In this document: positions 1 through 9,670 of the stretch, piece by piece
How positions within the stretch are numbered: position 1 is the first letter of the stretch
Layout: each line of letters opens with the position of its first letter
NCBI GenBank assembly: GCA_029961685.1
Contig: JARWKL010000010.1
Location: forward strand, 12,297,931 to 12,361,930
DNA from: Aristolochia californica
Taxonomy: Eukaryota; Streptophyta; Magnoliopsida; Piperales; Aristolochiaceae
DNA: 64,000 nt
Direction: 5' to 3'
Notes under the pieces: generated by a model
Database searches by the model: none
Told to the model about the DNA's origin: nothing
The model's input: the letters and a program-made list of their open reading frames with translations, nothing else
Translations under genes and position numbers: made by a program

Positions 1-2653
1 AGCTTGGTGGAATTTTATAAGAAAGAGATTTCTAATTGATCCTAAGATGTTTTAAATGTGGTGGATATGCATGCCAGTAACATGTTGAAGATGCAAATGA
101 CCTAATGATCCAAAAATTTCAATGTGAGAAAAAAATTAAATACTCAAGTTAACGTGTGGTTGGATATTAACCAGAGCCAAACAACCCACCTTTTGCCTAT
201 CCTTCAAAATCACATATACTTTTTGGAATTATCTCTCTCAACATTTGTGCATTTCCATTTTGGATGTTCATTGTTTTTCAAATCCAAACTTGTCCCACTT
301 TTCTCGTAAACAAAACGATCTCAGCAAAATGAAAATTTTAGATATGATAAATGTAAGTGAAGAAAATAATTTCACGCACTAAAAATGAACTCCAAAGTTT
401 TGTTATCCATCTTTCGTAAATTCCACTAGTACAAAACCCCTAATAGCTTGGTGGATTTTTATAAGAAAGAGAATTCTAATTGATCCTAACATGTTTTAAA
501 TGTGGTGAGTATGCATGCCAGAAACATGTTGAAGATGCAAGTGACCTAATGATCGAAAAATTTCAAGGTGTAAAAAAAATTAAATTCTCAAGTTAACGTG
601 TGGTTGGATATTTACCAGAGCCAAACAACCTAGTTTTTGCTTTTCCTTCAAAATCACATATACTTTTTGGAATTATATCTCTCACATTTTTGCATTTCCA
701 TTTTGGATATTTATTTTTTTTTCAAATCCAAGCCTGTCCCACTTTTCTCGTAATCAAAACGATCACAACAAAATGAAAATTTTAGATATGGTAAATGTAA
801 CTGAAGAAAATTATTTCCTATACAAAAAATGAACTCCAAAGTTTTCTTTATCCATGTTTGGGAAATTCCACTTGTACAACCCCTAATAACTGTGGAATTT
901 TATAAGAAAGAGATTTCTAATTGATCCTAACATGTTTTAAATGTGGTGGATATGCATGCAAGAAACATGTTGATGATGCAAATGACCTAATCATCCAAAA
1001 ATTTTGAGGAGAACAAAAAATTAAATTCTGAAGTTAACGTGAGGGAGAATATTTACCAGAGCCAAACAACCCACTTTTTACCTATCGTTCAAAATCATAG
1101 ATACCTTTTTGAATTATCTCTCTCAGCATTTGTGCATTTCTATTTTGGATGTTCAATTTTTTTTCAAATCCAAACTTGTCCCACTCTAGTAAACAAAACA
1201 ATAACAACAAAAAGAAAATTTTAGAATGATAAATGTAAGTGAAGAAAATTATCTCACACACTGAAAATGAACTCCAAAGTTTTGTTATCCATGTTTGGGA
1301 AATTCCACTAGTACTACCCCTAATGGCTTCGTGGATTTTTATAAGAAAACAATTTTGAATTAATCCTAACATGTTTTAAATGTGGCGGTTATGCCTGCCA
1401 GAAACATGTTGAAGATGCAAATGACCTAATGATCTAAAAATTTCAATAAGTAGAAAAAAATTAAATTGTCAAGTTAACGTGTGGTTGTATATTTACCAGA
1501 GGCAAACAACCCACTTTTTGCCTATCCTTCAAAATCACAGATACTTTTTTGAATTATCTCTCTCAGCGTTTGTCCATTTCCATTTCTGATGTTCAATTTT
1601 TTTTCAAATCCAAACACTTTCCACTTTTCTCCTAAACAAAACGATCGCAACAAAGTGAAAATTTTAGATATGAAAAATTTAAGTGAAGAAAATTATTTCA
1701 CGCACTAAAAATGAACTCCAAAGTTTTGTTATCCATGTTTCGGAATTTCCACTAGTACCACCCCTAATAGCATGGTGGAATTTTATAAGAAATAGATTTC
1801 TAATTGATCCTAACATGTTTTAAATATGGTGGATATGCATGCAAGAAACAATGTGATGATGCAAATGACCTAATGATCCAAAAATTTCAATGAGAAGAAA
1901 AAATTAAATTCTCAAGTTAACGTGTGGGTGAATATTTACCCGAGGCAAACAACCCAGTTTTTGCCTATCCTTCAAAATCACAGATACTTTTTGGAATTAT
2001 CTCTCTCAGCATTTGGGCATTTCTATTTTGGATGTTCAATTGTTTTTCAAATCCAAACTTGTCCAACTTTTCTAGTAAACAAAACGATAACCACAAAATG
2101 AAAATTTTAGAATGATAAATGTAAGTGAAGAAAATTATATCACGCACTGAAAATGAACTCCAAAGTTTTATTATCCATGTTTCAGAAATTCCACTAGTAC
2201 AACTCCTAATAGCATGGTGGAATTTTATAAGAAAGAGAATTCTAATATATCCTAACATGTCTTAAATGAGGTGGGTATTCTTACCAGAAACATGTTGAAG
2301 ATGCAAATGACCTAATGATCCAAAAAGTTAAAGGAGTGAAAAAAAATTAAATTCTCAACTTAACGTGTGGTTCGATATTTAACAGAGCCAAATAACCCAC
2401 TTTTAGCTTATCCTTCAAACTCACAGATACTTTTTTAAATTATCTCTCTCAGCATTTTTGCATTTCCATTTTTGATGATCAATTTTTTTCAAATCAAAAT
2501 TTGTCGCACTTTTCTCGAAAACAAAACGATCACAACAAAATAAAAATTTTAGATATGATAAATGTAAGTGAAGAAAATTATTTCACGCACTAAAAATGAA
2601 CTCCAAAGTTTTGTTGTCTATGTTTAGGAAATTCCATTAGTACAACCCCTTAT
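1..2653 (+). repeat. Run of short (~443-bp) A1 monomers
   Basis: The first six monomers are 437-444 bp instead of about 471 bp. The difference is a 28-bp segment missing after AAAATTTTAGA: long monomers read GTTCATGTATGC, an A-run, TTGAAAACT, then ATAATAAATG, whereas short ones go straight to TATGATAAATG. The deletion edges share TAT. The same short form recurs singly in the monomers starting at 4942, 11701 and 12120, so the variant was spread by exchange or arose before the array was shuffled. Confidence 0.85.
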
Positions 2654-3125
2654 AGCATGGTGAAATTTTATAAGAAAGAGAATTCTAATTGATCCTAACA
2701 TATTTTAAATGTGGTGGGTGTGCATGCCAGAAACATGTTGAAGATGCAAGTGACCTAATGATCCAAAAATTTCAAGGAGTAAAAAAAAAAAAAAATTTCA
2801 AGTTAACGTGTGGTTGGATATTTACCAGAGCCAAACAACCCACTTTTTGCCTATCATTCAAAATCACAGATACTTTTTGAAATTATCACTCTCAGCATTT
2901 GTGCATTTCCATTTTGGATTTTTCAATTTTTTTCAAATCCAAACTTGTCCCACTTTTCTCGTAATCAAAACGATCACAACAAAATAAAAATTTAAGAGTT
3001 CATGTAAGCAAAAAAAATTGAAAACTATAATAACTCTAATCGAAGAAAATTATTTCACGCACTAAAAATGAACTCCAAAGTTTTGTCATCCATGTTTGGC
3101 AAATTCCCCTAGTACAACACCTAAT

Positions 3126-3594
3126 AGCTTGGTGGAATTTTATAAGAAAGATAATTCTAATTGATCCTAACATGTTTTAAATGTGGTGGGTATGCATGCC
3201 AGAAGCATTTGAAGATGCAAATGACCTAATGATCAAAAATTTTCAACGAGTAAAAAAAAATAAAAAATTTCAAGTTAACGTGTGGTTGGATATTTACCAG
3301 AGCCAAACAACCCACTTTTTGCCTATCCTTCAAAATTACAGATACTGTTTGAAATTATCACTCTTAGCATTTGTTCATTTCCATTTTGGATTTTCAATTT
3401 TTTCAAATCCAAACTTGTCCCACTTTTCTTGTAATCAAAACGATCACAACAAAATAAAATTTAAGAGTTCATGTAAGAAAAAAAATTTGAAAACTATAAT
3501 AACTGTAATTGAAGAAAATTATTTCACGCACTAAAAATGAACTCCAAAGTTTTTTTATCCATGTTTGGGAAATTCCCCTTGTACAACGCCCATT
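3126..3594 (+). repeat. Representative full-length family A1 monomer
   Basis: A 469-bp example of the long A1 type. It holds the 28-bp segment absent from the first six monomers (TTCATGTAAG followed by an A-run around 3468-3495). An uninterrupted 117-codon frame at 3181-3534 runs across most of it. That frame is broken or shifted in neighbouring monomers, so I read it as chance rather than a gene. Confidence 0.8.
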
Positions 3595-4067
3595 AGCTTG
3601 GTGGAATTTTATAAGAAAGATATTTCTAATTGATCCTCACATGTTTTAAATGTGGTGGATATGCATGCCAAAAACATGTTGAAGATGCAAATGACCTAAT
3701 GATCCAAAAATTTCAAGGAGTAGAAAAAAATTAAATTCTCAAGTTAACGTGTGGTTGGTTATTTACCAGAGCCAAACAACCCACTTTTATCCTATCCTTC
3801 AAAATCACAGATACTTTTTGGAATTATCTCTGTCAGTATTTTGTACATTTTCATTTTGGATGTTCAATTTTTTTTCAAATCCAAACTTGTCCCACTTTTC
3901 TCGAAAACAAAACGATCACAAAAAAAAGAAAATTTTAGAGTTCATGTATGCAAAAAAAATCGAAAACTATTATAAATGTAAGTGAAGAAAATTATTTCCC
4001 ATGCTAAAAATGAACTCCAACGTTTTGTTATCCATGTTTGGGAAATTCCACTAGTACAACCCCTAAT

Positions 4068-4461
4068 AGCTTGGAGGAATTTTATAAAAAAGTGATTTCT
4101 AATTGATCCTAACATGTTTTAATTGTGGTGGATATGCATGCCAGAAACATATGGAAGATCCAAATGACCTAATGACCCCAAAATTTCAACGAGTAGAAAA
4201 GAATTAAATTCTCAAGTTTACGTGTGGTTGGATATTTAACAAAGCCAAACAACCCACTTTTTGCCTATCCTACAAAATCACAGATACTTTTTGGAATTTT
4301 CTCTCTCTGCATTTGTGCATTTCTATTTTGGATGTTCAATTTTTTTTCAATCCAAACTTGTCCCTCTTTTCTGGTAAACTAAACGATGACAACAAAATAA
4401 AAAGTGAACTCCAAAGTTTTTTTATCCATGTATTGGAAATTCCACTAGTACAACCCCTAAT
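4068..4461 (+). repeat. Deleted A monomer (394 bp)
   Basis: Short by about 75 bp. The body jumps from the AACAAAATAAAA segment directly to GTGAACTCC near 4395-4405, removing the TTCATGTATGC, A-run and AAGTGAAGAAAATT segments. Flanking monomers are intact. Confidence 0.8.
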
Positions 4462-4941
4462 AGCTTGGTGGAATTTTATAAGAAAGAGATTTCTAATTTT
4501 TCCTAATATGTTTTAAATGTGGTGGATATGCATGCCAGAAACATGTTGAAGAAGCAAATGACCTAATGATCTAAAAATTTCAAGGAGTAGAAAAAAATTG
4601 AATTCCAAGTTAACGTGTGGTTGGATATTGACCTGAGCCAAACAACGCACTTTATGTCTATCCTTCAAAATAACAGATACTTTTTGGAATTATCTCTCTC
4701 AGCATTTGTGCATTTCCTTTTTGGAAGTTCAATTTTTTTTCAAATCCAAACTTTTTCGACTTTTCTAGTAAACCAAAAGATCACAACAAAATGAAAATTT
4801 CAGAGTTCATTTATGCAAAAAAAAATGACAACTATAATAAATGTAAGTGAATAAAATTATTTCACCCACTCAAAATGACCTCCAACGTTTTCCTATCCAT
4901 GTTTGGGAAATTCCACAAATTCCACTAGTACAACCCCTAGT
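4462..4941 (+). repeat. A monomer with 9-bp duplication (480 bp)
   Basis: The segment AAATTCCAC is present twice back to back, at 4908-4916 and 4917-4925, just before the conserved TAGTACAACCCC. This accounts for the extra length over the usual 471 bp. Confidence 0.8.
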
Positions 4942-5354
4942 AGCTTGGTGGAATTTTATAACAAAGAGATTTCGAATTGAACCTAACTAGTTTTAAATGT
5001 GGTGGATATGCATGCCTGAAACATGTTGAAGATGCAAACGACCTAATGATCCAAAAATTTCAAGGAGAAGAAAAAATTAAATTCTCAAGTTAACGTGTGG
5101 TTGGATATTTACCACAACCAAACAACACACTTTTCGGAATTATCTCTCTTAGCTTTTGTGTATTTCTGTTTTGGATGTTTATTTTTTTTTCAAGTCCAAA
5201 CTTGTCCCACTTTTCTAGTAAACAAAACAATCACAACAAAATGAAAATTTTGGATATGTTAAATGTAAGTGAAGAAAATTTTTTCACCCACTAAAAATGA
5301 AAGCCTAAGTTTTGTGATCCATGTTTGGGAAATTTCACTAGTACAACCCCTAAG
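4942..5354 (+). repeat. Doubly shortened A monomer (413 bp), probable chimera
   Basis: It lacks the 28-bp segment and also a stretch around 5133, where CACACTTTT is joined directly to CGGAATTATC. Its start (ACAAAGAGATTTC and a GAACCTAAC variant) resembles the monomer at 11701. Its end (AAGCCTAAGTTTTG, about 5310) resembles the end of the monomer at 12120. It therefore looks like a recombinant of those two types. Confidence 0.7.
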
Positions 5355-6767
5355 AGTTTGGTGGAATTTTATAAGAAAGAGATTTCTAATTGATCCTAAC
5401 ATGTTTTAAATGTGGTGGGTATGCATTGCAGAAACATATTGAAGATGAAAATGACCTAATGATCCAAAAATTTCAAGAAGTAGAAAAAATTAAATTCTCA
5501 AGTTAACGTGTGGTTGGATAATTACCAGAGCAAAAATACCCACTTTTTGCCCATATTTCAAAATAGAGATACTTTTTGGAATTATCTCTCTCAGCATTTG
5601 TGCATTTCCCTTTTGGATGTTCAACTTTTTTTCAAATCCAAACTTGTCCCACTTTTCTCGTAAACAAAACGATCTCAACAAAAAAAAAATTTTAAGACTT
5701 CATGTATGCAAAAAAAATTGAAAACTATAATAAAGGTAAGTGAAGAAAATTATTTCACGCACTACAAATGAACTCCACTGTTTTGTTATCCGTGTTTGGG
5801 AAATTCCACTAGTACAATCCCTAATAGCTTCATGAAAGTTTATAAGAAAGAAATTTCTAATTGATCCTAAAATGTTTTAAATGTGGTGGGTATGCATGCC
5901 CGAAACATGTAGATGATGCAAATGACCTAACGATCGAAAAATATTAAGGAGTAGAAAAAATTAAATTCTAGAGTAAACATGTGGTTGGATATTTACCAGA
6001 GCCAAACAACCTTCTTTTTTTGCCTATCCTTTAAAATCGGAGATACTTTTCACAATTATCTCTCTCAGCATTATTGCATTTCCATTTTGGATGTTCATTT
6101 TTTTTTAAATCCAAACTTCTCCCACTTTTCTCGTAAACAAAACGATCACAACAAAATAAAAATTTTAGAATTCATGTATGCAAAAAAAATTGAAAACTAT
6201 AATAAATGTAATTTAAGAAAATTATTTCACGCACTAAAATTGAACTCCAAAGTTTGGTTATCCATGTTTGGGAAATTCCACAAGTACAACCACTAATAGC
6301 TTTGTGGAATTTTATAAGAAAGAGATTTCTAATGATCTTCACTATTTTAAATGTGGTGGGTATGCATGCCAGAAACATATTGAAGATGTAAATGACCTAA
6401 TGAACCAAAAATTTCAAGAAGTAGAAAAAATTAAGTTCTCCAGTTAACATGTGGTTGGATATTTACTAGAGCCAAACAACCCGCTTTTTGCCTATCCTTC
6501 AAAATCACATATGGTTTTTAGAATTATCTGTCTTAGCATTTTCTGCGTTTCCATTTTGGATGTTCAATTTTTTTTCAAATCCAAACTTGTCCCTCTTTCT
6601 TCGTAAACAAAACGATCACAACAAAATTACAATTTTAGAGTTCATGTATGCAAAAATATTTGAAATCTATAATAAATGTAAGAAAAGAAAATTAATTCTC
6701 GCACTAAAAATGAACTCCAAATTTTTTTTAACCATGTTTGGGAAATTCCACTTATACAACACCTAAT
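5355..6767 (+). repeat. Three-monomer A1 unit, related to 12562-13928
   Basis: Monomers at 5355, 5826 and 6298 carry ordered private variants: (i) GCCCATAT with AAATAGAGATAC; (ii) the CTTCATG landmark with GACCTAACGATC and AATTCTAGAGTAAAC; (iii) AAACATATTGAAGATG with ATGAACC and AATTAAGTTCTC. The same order recurs at 12562, 13031 and 13500. Types (ii) and (iii) recur at 8144 and 10289 around the inserted element. The monomer at 5826 therefore serves as an uninterrupted comparison for the insertion site. Confidence 0.75.
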
Positions 6768-8321
6768 AGCTTGGTGGAATTTTATTAGAAATAGATTTTA
6801 ATTGATCCTAACATGTTTTAAATGTGGTGGGTATGCATGCCAGAAAGATGTTGAAGATGCAAATGACCTAATGATCAAAAAATTTCAAAGAGTAGAAAAA
6901 AATTAAATTTTCAAGTTAAAGTGTGGTTGGAAATTTACCAGAGCCAAACAACTCACTTTTTGCCTATCCTTCAAAATCACAGATACTTTTTAGAAATATC
7001 TGTCTCGGCATTTGTGCGTTTCCATTTTGGATGTTCAATTTTTTTTCAAATCCAAACTTCTCCCACTTTCTTCATAAAAAAAATGATCACTACAAAATGA
7101 AAATTTTAGAGTTCATGTATGCAAAAAATTTGAAATCTAAAATAAAAGTAAGTAAAGAAAATTATTTCTTGCACTAAAAATGAACTCCACAACCCCTAAT
7201 AGCTTTGTGGAATTTTATATGAAAGAGTTTTCTAATTGATCCTAACATGTTTTAGATGTGGTGGGTATGAATGCCAGAAACTAGTTTAAGACGCAAATAA
7301 CCTTATGATCCAAAAATTTCATGGAGTAGAAAAAATTAAATTCTCAAGTTAACGTGTGGTTGGATATTTACGAGAGCCAAACAACACACTTTTTGCCTAT
7401 CCTTCAAAATCACAGAAATTTTTGGAATTATCTCTCTCAGCATTTGTGCATTTACATTTTGGCTGTTAAATTTTTTTTCAAATCCAAACTTGTCCCACTT
7501 TTCTCGTAAACAAAACGATCACAACAAAATGAAAATTTGAGAGTACATGTATAGAAAAAAATTTGAAAACTCAAATAAATTTAATAGAAGAAAATTATTT
7601 CACGCTCTAAAAATGAACTCCAAATTTTTGTTATCCATGTTTGGAAAATTCCACTAGTACAACCCCTAATAGCAAGGTGGAATTTTTTAAGAAAGATTTT
7701 TCTAATTGATCCTAACATGTTTTAAATGTGGTTGGTATGCATGCCAGAAACATGTTGAAGATGAAAATGACCTAATAATGAAAAATTTTCCAGAAGTAAA
7801 AAAAATTAAATTCTCAAGTTAAAGTGTGGTTGGATATTTACCAGAGCCAAACACCCCACTCTTTACCTATTCTTCAATATCAAATATACTTTTTGAAATT
7901 ATCTCTCTCAGCATTTGTGTGTTTCATTTTGGTTGTTCAATTTTTTTTCAAATCCAAACCTGTCCCACTTTTCTCGTAAACAAAACGATCTCGACAAAAA
8001 AAGAAAATTTTAGGAGTTCATGTATTCAAAAAAAATTGAAAACTATAATAAATGTAAGTGAAGAAGATTATTTCACGCACTAAAAATGAACTCCAAATTT
8101 TTGTTATCCATGTTTGGGAAATTCCACTAGTACAATCCCTAATAGCTTCATGAAATTTTATAAGAAAGAAATTTCTAATTGATTCTAAAATGTTTTAAAT
8201 GTGGTGGGTATGCATGCCCAAAACATGTGGAAGATGCAAATGACCTAACGATCCACAAATATCAAGGAGTAGAAAAAATTAAATTCTATAGTAAACGTGT
8301 GGTTGGATATTTACCAAACGG

Positions 8322-8368
8322 CGCCTGTCACGCGGGTGACCCGGGTTCGATCCCCGGCAACGGCGCCA
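8322..8368 (+). other. 47-nt copy of the 3' part of mature tRNA-Asp(GUC), including CCA
   Basis: Read on the plus strand this matches plant tRNA-Asp(GUC) as I recall it. Anticodon loop CTGTCAC is 8325-8331 with anticodon GTC at 8327-8329; anticodon-stem 3' strand GCGGG 8332-8336; variable TGAC 8337-8340; T stem CCGGG/CCCGG 8341-8345 and 8353-8357 around loop TTCGATC 8346-8352; acceptor 3' strand CAACGGC 8358-8364; discriminator G 8365; CCA 8366-8368. The 5' half (acceptor 5' strand, D arm, most of the anticodon-stem 5' strand) is absent, so it is not a functional tRNA gene. Eukaryotic tRNA genes do not encode CCA, so the sequence was copied from a mature tRNA, presumably the reverse-transcription primer. 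Confidence 0.85.
8351..8368 (-). other. Primer-binding site (tRNA-Asp)
   Basis: On the minus strand it reads TGGCGCCGTTGCCGGGGA, the exact complement of the last 18 nt of tRNA-Asp(GUC). It lies 6 nt (8369-8374) from the LTR end. Complementarity continues well beyond 18 nt (see the tRNA copy at 8322-8368), far longer than a functional primer-binding site needs. Confidence 0.85.
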
Positions 8369-8597
8369 AAAACTTGATGTAGAATTTAGTTACATCGGCT
8401 TTAATACCTCGCAAGCGTACGAATCGTTCATGTAATTTAGCAGTAAGTGAGGGTCATATCCACAGGGAGGATTGAATTTTGTGTATTCTTCAGTCAACTA
8501 GCCTAACCAAATATGATGAATTAATCTGAACTAAACACTAATTATATCCTAAATTATCAAACAATAATCTAATTAACTACTTGCATAACAGGAAACG

Positions 8598-8720
8598 TCA
8601 ACTTTGGATTTTATCGTGATTTGTGCCTCTCTCGAGTGCCACATAATCACGAATCCGATTTCTCAATCCTTGCGTCTAGCCCCTCTCGGGCGCCTAGAGT
8701 TAAAGACAGAAATCGAATTA
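8598..8720. repeat. Direct repeat copy 1 inside the LTR
   Basis: A stretch of about 123 bp beginning at TCAACTTTGGATTTTA recurs 171 bp downstream at 8769-8891 with scattered substitutions. Both copies contain CTCTCGAG, CAATCCTTGCGTCTAGCCCC and GGGCGCCTAGAG. The intervening 48 bp are not repeated. Internal LTR duplications of this kind are common; the function is unknown. Confidence 0.85.
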
Positions 8721-8768
8721 CAATAGAATGCTGAGAATCAATTTCCTATTGTGATGATGCTAAAGTTA

Positions 8769-8891
8769 TCAACTTTGGATTTTACCGTGATTCATGCCTC
8801 TCTCGAGCGCCACGTAACCACGAATCCGGATTCTCAATCCTTGCGTCTAGCCCCTCTCGGGCGCCTAGAGTTAAAGACAGAAATCGGATTA
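8769..8891. repeat. Direct repeat copy 2 inside the LTR
   Basis: Second copy of the repeat at 8598-8720, offset by 171 bp. Differences are single-base changes such as ATCGTGATT versus ACCGTGATT and GAGTGCC versus GAGCGCC. Confidence 0.85.
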
Positions 8892-9039
8892 AAATACCAA
8901 AATCCAACCTCAATTATAATCTTACCTTAATTAGCTAATTTAATCAAATATCAAGAAAACAAATCTTAAATAAACCTTAATTATCAAATCAGATTCAATT
9001 AACATTCAAAACCTAAGTTCAAACTATATGAAAAATTAA

Positions 9040-9670
9040 ATTCAATAATGACGAATTACTCCCCTTCTTCCTCCTCTCGCTCGGGCAGCAACTCGTTCTC
9101 ACGGGTGCTGCAATTTCCGGAAATTGGTGGCGTCGGGTAGCAATAGTGAGTGGCCGGAGGTAGAGACGACGCCGGAGACGACGGTTAGAAGCCGACGGAC
9201 GGAGGTAACGTCCGGCGAAGAACGAAATAGAGCTGACGTTCTCCAACTGGCTCTCTCGAGTCTCGGTTGGAGTCGGAATGGCTCCGGGACTGGTCGGAAT
9301 ATGTAAAAGACGCCGGAGGATGGTCGGAAAGAAGAAGTGGCACCGGAGAAGCCCTCTCGGATCCCCTCCCGGCCTGGCGAGCAAAGAATGGCAGCGTCGA
9401 ACTCGCCCAGATGGAGACTCTCTCGAGCTCTCCTCGGGTCTGTTCTCGGTTGCCGGATGGTGGTGGACGACGGTGGACGACGGTGGACAACGGTGGACCG
9501 GCGAACGGCGGTGGGGAACTCCTCTCGGATCCTCCCCTATTTCCGGTCAAACAAACTCTGTTTTTGGTCTCCCTTTTTCCTTCTCTTCACGCTGCCTTCC
9601 CCCCTCGGGTTTTCCCTCTCGGGTCCCCTTTCGACCCCCTCTTTCGACGCCCCCCTTTTGCTTTAAATAC
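9040..9670. other. GC-rich segment of the LTR
   Basis: A GC-rich island in an otherwise AT-rich window, with runs of CTCTCGG/CTCGGG and CCGG. It yields overlapping open frames of 60-155 codons on both strands (for example 9267-9734 plus and 9185-9550 minus). These are low-complexity Pro/Arg/Ser/Gly-rich translations with no domain I recognise. They lie within an LTR, so I read them as composition artefacts. The segment may hold LTR promoter or leader sequence, which I cannot demonstrate. Confidence 0.6.
9461..9500 (+). repeat. Short 10-bp minisatellite in the LTR
   Basis: Four consecutive 10-mers: TGGTGGACGA, CGGTGGACGA, CGGTGGACAA, CGGTGGACCG. It probably arose by slippage. Confidence 0.85.

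Larger units (their letters stand above)
1..8316 (+). repeat. Satellite array, family A (subtype A1), left block
   Basis: Head-to-tail tandem monomers, AT-rich. Monomer starts at 1, 445, 888, 1325, 1769, 2211, 2654, 3126, 3595, 4068, 4462, 4942, 5355, 5826, 6298, 6768, 7201, 7671 and 8144 (the last is interrupted at 8316). Each monomer carries, in order, the landmark AGCTTGGTGG, TATGCATGCC, CTCAAGTTAACGTGTGG, GGATATTTACCAGAGCC, a T-rich tract before CAAATCCAAACTTGTCCCAC, ACGATCACAACAAAATGAAA, and TTCCACTAGTACAACCCC. Subtype A1 usually reads CACAGATAC and GTGCATTTCC where A2 reads CAGAGATAC and GTGCGTTTCC. No gene or other feature lies inside. The satellite family is not recognised; whether it is centromeric, pericentromeric or a heterochromatic knob cannot be told from sequence alone. 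Confidence 0.95.

Noticed and set aside
3181..3534. 117-codon frame, and dozens of related 60-155-codon frames with similar peptides in most monomers (for example 30339-30710, 31283-31654, 42442-42792, 51926-52387)
   Set aside because: The peptides recur because the DNA monomer recurs. Frames are repeatedly broken by indels not in multiples of three, starts and ends vary, and minus-strand frames occur in the same way. There is no recognisable domain and no sign of protein-level conservation.
8322..8368. tRNA-Asp gene
   Set aside because: Only the 3' part is present, there is no 5' half, and the encoded CCA shows derivation from a mature tRNA through reverse transcription.
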